Shown here: piece after piece, positions 44,977 to 52,345 of the stretch
Position numbering within the stretch: the stretch's first letter is position 1
How the letters are laid out: the number at the start of each line of letters is the position of its first letter
Assembly (NCBI RefSeq): GCF_021172145.1
Contig: NZ_CP089095.1
Location: 1,612,001 to 1,676,000 of the forward strand
Direction of reading: 5' to 3'
Length of the DNA stretch: 64,000 nt
Source of the DNA: Flavobacterium cyclinae
GTDB taxonomy: Bacteria > Bacteroidota > Bacteroidia > Flavobacteriales > Flavobacteriaceae
Notes under the pieces: generated by a model
The model's input: the letters and a program-made list of their open reading frames with translations, nothing else
Database searches by the model: none
What the model was told of the DNA's origin: nothing
Program-made: the position numbers and the translations under genes

Positions 44977-45209
44977 AAACAACAAGTTCTTTGAAAACCG
45001 TAGTAATAGTATTGAATTGTCTATCGAAAGATAGGCTTGCCTGCTGGAAAAAGTAGTTTTATTTTTTCAAATCGGTAGGTGGTTTTGGTTATATTTAGTT
45101 TCTAGGTATTGAAGTAGAGAAGTAAGACTTTACGAGCATTTTCAAAAAGATACCGCAATCAGCAACTTAATAGCCAAAACTGAATGTTAGTGGTGTTATT
45201 GTTGTGTTT
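44977..45209 (+). ncRNA. Retron 1 msr-msd non-coding RNA (predicted)
   Basis: Boundaries come from a candidate a1/a2 pair: AAACAACAA (44977-44985) with TTGTTG-TG-TTT (45199-45209), a 2-nt bulge in an otherwise continuous pairing. The msr part has a hairpin GTCTATC-GAAA-GATAGGC (45019-45036). The msd part is enclosed by a 12-bp stem GGTTTTGGTTAT (45081-45092) with ATAGCCAAAACT (45170-45181, two G-T pairs), inside which GGTATT / GATACC (45105-45110 with 45149-45154) and GTAA-GACT-TTAC (45122-45133) pair. A promoter ends just upstream and a retron RT follows at 45346. The a1/a2 pairing is imperfect, so the ends may be off by some bases. Confidence 0.62.
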
Positions 45210-45345
45210 AAGATCTTAGCGCAACACCCTTACTAATATATTAGATTTATTATTAATATATTATTTTAATAGTTATAAATTGATTATTTGAGTACATATA
45301 GAAAGAATAACAGCTACGGTTTTTTAAGACAACCATACAATTAAT

Positions 45346-46674
45346 ATGATACTAACTCCAGAATTTAAATTTCAAGTACAAACCGCATTTAAAGAAATGC
45401 AGTCAAAATCTGATTTTTTAGAGTTACTAAATATAGCCAAACAAATGATGTATGGTGATAAAACAGTTCCTTTTTCAGAAAAGCAATTGAATTATTTTAT
45501 TACCAAAGATAGTCAAGTTATAAAATCAAGAGTGGATTTTAGAATTGATTTATCAAAGTTTGAACCTTTTATAGAAGAAAATGTAGTTATAGAAAAAAAG
45601 AACATCAACAGAAAAGATTGTTACGTACCTTTTATAATTAAAAAAAAATCTGGTCAAGATAGAACGATACATGCACCTGTAAAAGGATTAAAAGAGTTTC
45701 AAAAAGCATTAAATATTATTTTACAATGTTTACATGAACCGCATACTGCTGCTACAGGATTTGTAATAGGAAAATCAATTGTAGATAATGCTAAGAAACA
45801 TATTGGACAAACGTATGTTTACAATATAGATTTAAAAGATTTTTTTCCAAGTGTAGATCGTTCACGTGTTTGGGGTAGGTTGCTAGTAGCACCCTTTAAT
45901 CTTGGTACAACAGTTGAAAGAAAAAATATAGCCAATTTTATTGCTACTCTTTGTTGTACTCCTATGGAAGTGGAACGATTTAAAGAGGGTAATTGGATAA
46001 AAATTACAACTTCAGTTTTGCCACAAGGGGCACCTACTTCGCCCACTTTGACTAATATTATTTGTGAAAAGCTAGATAAGCGTTTAAATGGTGTTGCAAA
46101 GCGATTTGGTTTAAATTATTCGCGTTATGCAGATGATATTACGTTTAGTAGCAAGCATAATGCGTATGAAGTTAGCCCTACAAAAGTTGAAAAAATATTC
46201 GCTTCAGGAACTACCTTTGATTGTGAAGTTCGTAAAATAATTACCGAACAAAATTTTCATATTAAAGAAACTAAAGTTCGCTTACAAAAGAGAGGATATC
46301 GTCAGGAAGTGACGGGTTTAGTTGTTAATGATAAAATTAATGTAACCCGCCTTTATGTAAAGCAATTACGTCAATGGTTGTATTTGTGGGAACGTTATGG
46401 ATATGACAAGTCTTATGCTATTTTTCTAAATATTTATTTAGCGGATAAAGGTCATGTAAAGTCAGAACAACCTAACATGGCTATGGTTATTGAGGGCAAA
46501 TTATTATATTTGAAAATGGTGAAAGGGGCAGATGATGGAACTTATTTAAAACTAAAGAAGCGGTTTGATTTGTTACTTGGAACAACATCTAAAAACAATT
46601 CTGAAGCAGTTAATATTTTAGATTTGATATTTGATGTTGGACTTGATGAAGCAATGACGCATTATAAAAAATAG
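45346..46674 (+). CDS. Retron reverse transcriptase 1
   Basis: A 442-residue retron-type RT. The retron marker NAxxH is N148-A-K-K-H152, followed by the first catalytic Asp region DLKDFFPSV. LPQGAPTSP (225-233), YADD (261-264) and the retron marker VTG (322-324) are all present. These two markers separate retron RTs from group II intron, DGR and Abi RTs. The enzyme primes from a conserved G 2'-OH in its own RNA to make msDNA. It is longer at the N-terminus than compact retron RTs (about 80 extra residues). It is followed at once by a 264- and a 134-residue gene, the presumable accessory/effector proteins. Confidence 0.92.
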   Translation: MILTPEFKFQVQTAFKEMQSKSDFLELLNIAKQMMYGDKTVPFSEKQLNYFITKDSQVIKSRVDFRIDLSKFEPFIEENVVIEKKNINRKDCYVPFIIKKKSGQDRTIHAPVKGLKEFQKALNIILQCLHEPHTAATGFVIGKSIVDNAKKHIGQTYVYNIDLKDFFPSVDRSRVWGRLLVAPFNLGTTVERKNIANFIATLCCTPMEVERFKEGNWIKITTSVLPQGAPTSPTLTNIICEKLDKRLNGVAKRFGLNYSRYADDITFSSKHNAYEVSPTKVEKIFASGTTFDCEVRKIITEQNFHIKETKVRLQKRGYRQEVTGLVVNDKINVTRLYVKQLRQWLYLWERYGYDKSYAIFLNIYLADKGHVKSEQPNMAMVIEGKLLYLKMVKGADDGTYLKLKKRFDLLLGTTSKNNSEAVNILDLIFDVGLDEAMTHYKK

Positions 46675-46675
46675 T

Positions 46676-47470
46676 ATGGCTAAATATAGTAAAGAGAGTT
46701 TAGAAAAGTTGCTCCTTTTGATTGATGAAATATGCAGTCAGGAGGAGTATTTGTGGTTTAAGGAAAAATTACAACATAATTATTCTCAACTAATTAATAT
46801 AGAAAATAAAAATTTTGATTCTATTAATAGAATTTATGAATATTGTATAAAAGATATTATTGATAAACAAGCTAATAAGTTTTATGATGATTTTATCTTA
46901 ATAGACATAAAGAATGTTTTAGTTAGTGATTTTATTAGAATGGAACATTTTAGAAGAGATGATAATTTTGAGGATTTTTGTCTAGCGATGTTTCAACAAA
47001 TAGAAAATATAGTAGTCTATTTATTTTCTTACTTTGAGTTAGATAAAAAAATAATATCAGGATATAATCAACGAGTAATTTCTATATATAGTAGAGAGGA
47101 GAAAAAACTAGTAAGATCTAATAGTGGATTACATTTAAGTAATTTTATATTTCAAAAATATAAATTAGAAATTCCTTTTGAATTAACAAATCAAGAATTT
47201 CATTTTAATAATAAAATTAGAGCTGTTTTATATTATTTTTTCTTCAAAGAAACTATAGAATTTAATTCTAATAAGTTCGAAGAAATTTATAATACAGCAA
47301 ATAGTTTATATCAAATGCGTAATTTGAACCATAGAGGTGGAGTTAAAAGTGATTATCAACAAAAAATTATGGATGAAATTATTCCAAACCACAACAAGTA
47401 TTATTTTAAATTTTTAGGTTTTTTAGAAGACTTTGTTAGTACAATTAATAGAAATATAAAAGCATCATGA
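46676..47470 (+). CDS. Retron 1-associated hypothetical protein, HEPN-like candidate
   Basis: A 264-residue, almost all-helical protein that starts 1 bp after the RT stop. I cannot name its family. Near residue 232 it has YQMRNLNHRGG, an Arg-Asn...His motif at the end of a helical bundle, which recalls the R-N-x(2-4)-H motif of HEPN ribonucleases, although the spacing here (three residues) is one short of the usual Rx4-6H. Its location makes it the leading candidate for the retron toxin/effector. The next gene overlaps by 4 bp. Alternative: a structural accessory protein without enzymatic activity. Confidence 0.5.
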   Translation: MAKYSKESLEKLLLLIDEICSQEEYLWFKEKLQHNYSQLINIENKNFDSINRIYEYCIKDIIDKQANKFYDDFILIDIKNVLVSDFIRMEHFRRDDNFEDFCLAMFQQIENIVVYLFSYFELDKKIISGYNQRVISIYSREEKKLVRSNSGLHLSNFIFQKYKLEIPFELTNQEFHFNNKIRAVLYYFFFKETIEFNSNKFEEIYNTANSLYQMRNLNHRGGVKSDYQQKIMDEIIPNHNKYYFKFLGFLEDFVSTINRNIKAS

Positions 47471-47871
47471 AAAATTATTCATTTAGTGAAATATCAATAG
47501 AATGGCACAAATATCTTATGGATAATGTTATTCATGAAAGTTATTATATTGAGTTTACTAAAGCAAAATTTCCATATATCATTAATCTAAAAAATATAAT
47601 TGAATCAGGAATAAATATTTCTACAAAATGGGGGATTATTACATTGGAATTTAAAACATATTCACAGAAACAAGAGTTTTCAAGTTTTATAAAATTAAAT
47701 TATAATGAAGACAAATTCCCATGCAGAATTTATTTTGAGAGTTCAAATAAAACAATAAGTTTTTATAATTCAAAAGATAAAACTTTTATTAATCAAAGTG
47801 ATGAGCTGGATTATTTTATAAAAATCTTGAACAATGTTTTAATTGATATATATAATTTTAAAAAATCTTAA
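47467..47871 (+). CDS. Retron 1-associated small hypothetical protein
   Basis: A 134-residue protein overlapping the previous gene by ATGA, so it is translationally coupled. Mixed helix/strand pattern, basic, with no known motif, signal peptide or membrane segment. With the 264-residue protein it may form an effector pair or a toxin/antitoxin-like pair gated by the msDNA. No family recognised. Confidence 0.55.
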   Translation: MKNYSFSEISIEWHKYLMDNVIHESYYIEFTKAKFPYIINLKNIIESGINISTKWGIITLEFKTYSQKQEFSSFIKLNYNEDKFPCRIYFESSNKTISFYNSKDKTFINQSDELDYFIKILNNVLIDIYNFKKS

Positions 47872-47876
47872 TCTAA

Positions 47877-47912
47877 TACGCACTTCATCTGCATACATGA
47901 TTCTTTCCTTTG
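47877..47912 (+). promoter_or_regulatory. TGCA-type operator and -7 box before the RecD-like helicase
   Basis: TACGCA-N7-TGCATA (47877-47895) differs from the retron 1 operator by one base in the arms. Its core ends 11 nt before TTCCTTTG (47905-47912), one base off TAnnTTTG. The start codon at 47942 follows about 30 nt later. This links the helicase gene to the retron 1/WYL regulation. Confidence 0.52.
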
Positions 47913-47941
47913 TATCGTTGAACAAATAAAACCAACATACT

Positions 47942-49291
47942 ATGGAAACAGCTATTACCATTTTAGATCATTTACAGTTTGATTGTCCTACTGCGCAACA
48001 AAGAGTAGCTTTATTGGCTATGAGTGATTTTGTGAGTGATACAAACAAAGATGATTTCTATATTTTGTGTGGTGCGGCTGGAACAGGGAAGACCTCTATC
48101 ACAACAGCTTTAATTGGTTATTTGAACGCTAAAGCGATTCATTATAAAATTGCAGCTCCAACAGGTAGAGCAGCACGAATTTTAGGGCGTAAATCTAAAA
48201 CAGTAAATAGTACTATTCATTCGTTAATTTATAACGTACAAACAAACTCTGAAACGGGTGAAATTAAGTTTGTTTTAAAAGAAAATACAATAAAAGACAG
48301 AACAATTTTTATCATTGATGAAGCTTCTATGATAGCTTCAAATCAACAAAGTGAGGAGGGTAGTTTGTTTAAATCTGATAATTCATTATTAAAGGATTTG
48401 ATTGATTTTGTTAAGAATGGAAACCCTCTGAATAAAATTATTTTTTTAGGAGACAAAAATCAATTACCTCCAGTTAATGAAACAGAATCTAAAGCCTTAT
48501 CCAATGAATATTTACAGGCTAAATTTAATATTCAAGGGAAGTCTTATTTATTAACTGAGGTAAAAAGACAAGAAGATGGAAGTTTTATTTTAAAGAATGC
48601 TACAAATATTAGATTAGGAATAGAATCAAATGCTGAAAAAGTTACCTTGTTAGGTGTTGAAAAGAAAACAATTTCGCAAGCATCTACAGACTATGTTAAT
48701 GAATATTTGTCTAATGGTTCCGATAGTATTATTTCAATTGGTGCTACTCATAAAATGAATAAAATGTTTAATGGTGTTGTTCGTGAAAAAATTTATGGAT
48801 CGAGTGCAAAAGTAATTGAAGTAAATGATTTGTTACTTATTACAACTACATGGAAAAGAAATGATTATCAGCTTTATAGTGGTGATCATGTTATAGTTAG
48901 TGAAGTAAATCTTAATGCAATAGAAATGGTTGCGGGATTGCATTTTATACCTGTTAAGTTAGTTTCAAAAACACTTAAAGGTGCAGAAGAAATTATTGAA
49001 GATTATATTTTATTAGAAAGTATAATCCATCCAGAAGGATTACAGCTTGAACAAGAAAATCGTTTACGTCATGAGCGATTTTCAAAAAACAAAGTGTACA
49101 GAGAATCTCTTAATCCATCTGATGATAGATACGTAGGAGCTATAAGAGCAAGTTATGGTCATTCAATTACTTGTAACAAGGCACAAGGTGGTGAATGGGA
49201 TAAGGTATTAATAAATTCTTTTTACATGCCTACTTTAAAGTATCAATATACAGCAGTAACAAGAGCAAAGTCAAATTTAGTCTTGTATTAA
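47942..49291 (+). CDS. RecD2/Dda-like SF1 DNA helicase
   Basis: A 449-residue SF1B helicase. Walker A GAAGTGKTS is near residues 37-45, motif Ia APTGRAA near 77, DEAS (Walker B, IIDEASM) near 125, GDKNQLPP near 179, and the UvrD_C_2-type end SYGHSITCNKAQGGEW...TAVTRAKSNLVLY. It is the size of phage Dda, shorter than RecD2, and lacks an N-terminal domain. It unwinds DNA 5'-3' in known relatives. It stands between the two retrons with its own TGCA-type operator, and is followed 47 bp later by a DnaB-like gene. Family certain; link to the retrons inferred from position and operator. Confidence 0.9.
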   Translation: METAITILDHLQFDCPTAQQRVALLAMSDFVSDTNKDDFYILCGAAGTGKTSITTALIGYLNAKAIHYKIAAPTGRAARILGRKSKTVNSTIHSLIYNVQTNSETGEIKFVLKENTIKDRTIFIIDEASMIASNQQSEEGSLFKSDNSLLKDLIDFVKNGNPLNKIIFLGDKNQLPPVNETESKALSNEYLQAKFNIQGKSYLLTEVKRQEDGSFILKNATNIRLGIESNAEKVTLLGVEKKTISQASTDYVNEYLSNGSDSIISIGATHKMNKMFNGVVREKIYGSSAKVIEVNDLLLITTTWKRNDYQLYSGDHVIVSEVNLNAIEMVAGLHFIPVKLVSKTLKGAEEIIEDYILLESIIHPEGLQLEQENRLRHERFSKNKVYRESLNPSDDRYVGAIRASYGHSITCNKAQGGEWDKVLINSFYMPTLKYQYTAVTRAKSNLVLY

Positions 49292-49338
49292 AATGAATTT
49301 TAATTTCTATATTTAGAAAGTCAAACAAATAAAAAAAT

Positions 49339-50319
49339 ATGATGAATCCAATACAATCCACCTCAATAAAAGAATTATCAAATGAAATCATTGAAAATAT
49401 AACCAATGAACGCCCCAATAAAAATGTAATTCCAACAGGATTCAAGTATTTTGATCAAGAGTTTGGAGGATTATCCTTAGGTGAGTTGGTGGTTATTGGA
49501 GGTAGACCCGCTATGGGAAAAAGTTTATTTGTTGTGAATTTGGTTTCTAATATTTGTAACCAAGAATCGATATTGTTTTTATCTTTTGATTTAACACCTT
49601 CGGTTCTAAGTGCTCGCTTGTTGTCTGATAGAACAGGTGTTTCAGTGACCAAAATTATTCATAATCAATTAATCGATTCCGATAAAGAGTTACTTAAAGA
49701 TGCTGCCAAAACATTAGAGAAAAGCAAATTGTTTATCAGTGATGTTGGGGAAGCTAATGTAAATGAAACTATTCAAATTATTAAAGATCATGTTGCTGCT
49801 TACCAAACTAAAATAGTTGTAATTGATTATTTGCAATTATTAGGAATAGGAAAGTACAATACAGGACGAGAAGCAGAAATTGGTCATATTTGTAGGTTGT
49901 TAAAAATGTGTGCTAAAGAATTGAATATCTGTATATTACTTTTAAGCCAGTTAAGTCGTGCAGTTGAAGTGAGAGGTAGTAGTAAGAGACCTCAATTGTC
50001 TGATTTACGCGATAGTGGTTCTATTGAACAAATAGCGGATAAAGTTTGGTTGTTGTATCGACCAGAATATTATATGATTGACGAATTAGATGATGTAGAT
50101 AGAACTCCTACAGATTCATTAATGATGTTGTTTGTTGCAAAGAATAAAAATGGTAAAATAGGAACGAGTTATTTCAAGCGTGACTTACACTTTACTAGAT
50201 TTACTTCTTTAAATAATTATTTTAAAAGTTTTGACATACATCCTCAACGTCTTTCAGAATTAGAAAATCCTTTTAATTTTAAAGATTTTGATACTAGTAG
50301 CGACGAAACACCTTTCTAA
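49339..50319 (+). CDS. DnaB C-terminal-domain (RecA-fold) ATPase
   Basis: A 326-residue stand-alone version of the DnaB helicase motor domain. TGFKYFDQEFGGL and Walker A GRPAMGKS (about 54-61), Walker B VVIDYLQLL (about 156-164), LLLSQLSRAVE and KRPQLSDLRDSGSIEQIAD are all typical. The N-terminal DnaB dimerisation domain is missing, so it is not the replicative helicase and could act as a RecA-like strand or loading factor. The C-terminus ends S-D-E-T-P-F, similar to an SSB tip. The start at 49339 has a second Met two residues on. The retron 2 RNA begins only 4 bp after its stop. Confidence 0.88.
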   Translation: MMNPIQSTSIKELSNEIIENITNERPNKNVIPTGFKYFDQEFGGLSLGELVVIGGRPAMGKSLFVVNLVSNICNQESILFLSFDLTPSVLSARLLSDRTGVSVTKIIHNQLIDSDKELLKDAAKTLEKSKLFISDVGEANVNETIQIIKDHVAAYQTKIVVIDYLQLLGIGKYNTGREAEIGHICRLLKMCAKELNICILLLSQLSRAVEVRGSSKRPQLSDLRDSGSIEQIADKVWLLYRPEYYMIDELDDVDRTPTDSLMMLFVAKNKNGKIGTSYFKRDLHFTRFTSLNNYFKSFDIHPQRLSELENPFNFKDFDTSSDETPF

Positions 50320-50323
50320 AACT

Positions 50324-50475
50324 AAGCCGTTGGAATAAATTTATGAAGTCAAACCTAAATATTAAAATGACTTAGAGGTTGTGTTCCGCAATCCATTCAA
50401 TACTATTGTTAGGTACTAAAGATTACTAGTGAACAAAGTTCACTAGTATATTTCAAAGATAATAACCAACGGCTT
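50324..50475 (+). ncRNA. Retron 2 msr-msd non-coding RNA (predicted)
   Basis: The flanks are a perfect 10-bp inverted repeat, AAGCCGTTGG (50324-50333) and CCAACGGCTT (50466-50475), the expected a1/a2 pair. Inside, AAGTC (50346-50350) / GACTT (50369-50373) or ACCTAA (50354-50359) / TTAGGT (50409-50414) can form msr stems. The msd side carries a perfect 11-bp hairpin TACTAGTGAAC-AAA-GTTCACTAGTA (50424-50448). The RNA is about 152 nt, and the retron RT gene begins 13 nt after it. It starts directly behind the DnaB-like gene, so it is either read through from there or has a weak promoter inside that gene. Structure and position are as in known retrons. Confidence 0.8.
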
Positions 50476-50488
50476 TTATTCATTTAAT

Positions 50489-51568
50489 ATGACTTTAATA
50501 AATAAAATTCATACCAGATTAGCGGAGTATAATAGTTATTATTATGGTCCTTTTGAAGCTATTGAATTTAGATTTGAACAAACATTTTTTGTATCAAAAT
50601 TACTTTCCCTTATTGAAATTTCTGATTTATGCTTGTTATTAAAAACCAGACTTTTTGATATTGAGCACGTAATTAACCAACCACAATATGAAACTTTTCA
50701 AATCCCAAAGAAAAGAGGAGGTAGTAGACTTATACAAACTCCAGAATCTCAATTAATGTTTATACAATCGAGATTAAATTTTTATTTACAAAATTATTAT
50801 CATTTAATTCGTCCTGAATGTGTTCATGGGTTTGTAATAAATCCTAATAAAAACGAGAAAAAATGTAATATCGTTGAAAATGCAAAAATCCACGTTCAAC
50901 AAAAATATGTTCTAAATCTTGACTTGAAGGATTTTTTTCCTTCAATACAAGCTTATCGTGTAAAAGAATTATTTTTATCTGATTATTTTAGATATACAGA
51001 ACATATTGCTACTGCACTAACTTTGTTGGTTACATATGATGGAAAACTTCCAATTGGGGCACCAACTTCACCAGTAATTTCTAATTTTATATGCTTAGAA
51101 TTGGATGAAGCATTATCTGTTTATTGTAAGAAAAATGAGATACGTTATTCTCGTTATGCCGATGATTTAACTTTTTCATCTAATCATTTTATTTCAAAAA
51201 CAATTATAACGGATTTAGAGTATATAATTAATTCTTTCCAATTCAAATTGAATCCCAAAAAAACACGAATAAAAACTAAAAACAGAAAGCAAACTGTTAC
51301 AGGGCTTGTAGTGAATGAAAAAGTAAATGTAGATCGTAAAATAATTAAAATGGTTCGGGCTATGTTGCATGATACATTACAAAATGGTATTTCAAAAGCG
51401 GCAAAAAAACATTTTAAAAGTATAAATGAAATAAGAAATACTAGTGAAGCTTATTTTTTGAATCGTTTAGAAGGATACATAAATTTTATTGCTCAAGTTC
51501 GCGGTAATGATGATTCTATAGTGATAAAATTTAGATATTATTATAAAATGATATTCCAACTAGCATAA
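50489..51568 (+). CDS. Retron reverse transcriptase 2
   Basis: A 359-residue compact retron RT. NAKIH (131-135) matches the NAxxH marker, DLKDFFPSI (145-153) carries the first catalytic Asp, PIGAPTSP follows near 188, YADD is at 223-226 and VTG at 270-272. It is about 80 residues shorter than RT 1 and clearly a different lineage, so the two retrons are not a recent tandem duplication. It lies 13 nt behind its predicted RNA and is followed by a DUF3127 OB-fold gene, with no obvious toxin gene downstream. The upstream DnaB-like and helicase genes may be the functional partners. Confidence 0.92.
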   Translation: MTLINKIHTRLAEYNSYYYGPFEAIEFRFEQTFFVSKLLSLIEISDLCLLLKTRLFDIEHVINQPQYETFQIPKKRGGSRLIQTPESQLMFIQSRLNFYLQNYYHLIRPECVHGFVINPNKNEKKCNIVENAKIHVQQKYVLNLDLKDFFPSIQAYRVKELFLSDYFRYTEHIATALTLLVTYDGKLPIGAPTSPVISNFICLELDEALSVYCKKNEIRYSRYADDLTFSSNHFISKTIITDLEYIINSFQFKLNPKKTRIKTKNRKQTVTGLVVNEKVNVDRKIIKMVRAMLHDTLQNGISKAAKKHFKSINEIRNTSEAYFLNRLEGYINFIAQVRGNDDSIVIKFRYYYKMIFQLA

Positions 51569-51582
51569 AGTCTTGGCAAATA

Positions 51583-51606
51583 AAATATGCTCTTATTAGC
51601 ATATTT
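51583..51606. other. Perfect 8-bp hairpin between retron 2 RT and DUF3127
   Basis: AAATATGC-TCTTATTA-GCATATTT forms an 8-bp stem with an 8-nt loop. It lacks a clear T-run, so termination is doubtful. Its TATGC/GCATA arms resemble the TGCA-type operator with different spacing, and CATATTTG at 51600-51607 is one base off a -7 box, so it may instead be a regulatory site for the DUF3127 gene. Confidence 0.4.
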
Positions 51607-51638
51607 GTTAATTAAATTTTAAATCAAATAAAATTCTT

Positions 51639-51980
51639 ATGAATATAAAAGCTAAATTAATTCAATTACTCCCTTTACAAACTGGAATGGGAAAAAATGG
51701 TCAGTGGCGAAAACAAGATATTATTGTGGAAACTGATGGTCAGTATCCTAAAAAAATATGTATAAGTATATGGGGAGATAAAATCAATGAAAAGCAATTA
51801 AAAATAGGCAATCTATTAGAAATTGATTTTGATTTGGAAAGTAGAGAATTTAATGGTAAATGGTATACCGATATTAGAGCGTGGAAAATTGTTTCTGAAG
51901 ATGATAAAATAACATTTACCATAAATGAAGATTTGCCTTCTGATGAAGAACCAAAAGATAACGATGATTTACCGTTTTAA
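51639..51980 (+). CDS. DUF3127 protein (OB-fold, SSB-like tip)
   Basis: A 113-residue DUF3127 protein: AKLIQLLPLQTGMGKNGQWRKQ, then ETDGQYPKKI, ISIWGDKI and LESREFNGKWYTDIRAWKI. DUF3127 is a small OB-fold family of Bacteroidota, related to single-stranded-DNA-binding proteins. The tail is acidic and ends N-D-D-L-P-F, like SSB, where that tip recruits repair proteins. Placed right after a retron RT and close to two helicase-like genes, it could coat msDNA or other single strands, or replace host SSB in the system. Confidence 0.82.
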   Translation: MNIKAKLIQLLPLQTGMGKNGQWRKQDIIVETDGQYPKKICISIWGDKINEKQLKIGNLLEIDFDLESREFNGKWYTDIRAWKIVSEDDKITFTINEDLPSDEEPKDNDDLPF

Positions 51981-51995
51981 AAACTATAATAATTT

Positions 51996-52307
51996 ATGGA
52001 TAATATAATTACAACAAAATGTAGAACTTGTGGTTTTACTAATGAATTCGGTTTAGGTGGTGGTAGATAAAACTTACTGCCCAGTACCAGCTATCAACAA
52101 AGAAACGTTGGAATTCGAAAACATAAACCATACGAGCACAAAAACTCAGACAAATATCTTTTCTATTCAAATGATGAATTAAAAGGAATAAATACTAATG
52201 ATAAAACATTTAGTAATTTCAATTTATACTTCAATGAAGAAAGAAATTACTGTCCGAGCTTTAAAAATAAAACCTTGGCTTTTAGAATTACTATGTATTT
52301 AGATTAA
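51996..52307 (+). pseudogene. Small zinc-ribbon gene with in-frame stop
   Basis: ATG 51996 opens 24 codons with a zinc knuckle C-R-T-C, ends at TAA (52068-52070), and the same frame continues open for another 78 codons to TAA 52305-52307. The second part carries N-Y-C-P-S-F, where a second C-x-x-C would be expected, and ends FRITMYLD. This is best read as a 102-codon zinc-ribbon gene damaged by one nonsense change and perhaps a lost second knuckle Cys. A sequencing error or stop readthrough cannot be excluded. Confidence 0.5.
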
Positions 52308-52345
52308 ATCATTAAATTGCATTTATAGAGGAAATTAACAAATAA

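Noticed and set aside
45346..51568. Group II intron, DGR or Abi-type identity of the two reverse transcriptases
   Set aside because: Both have the retron markers NAxxH and VTG, no intron maturase domain, and no template/variable repeat pair was seen.
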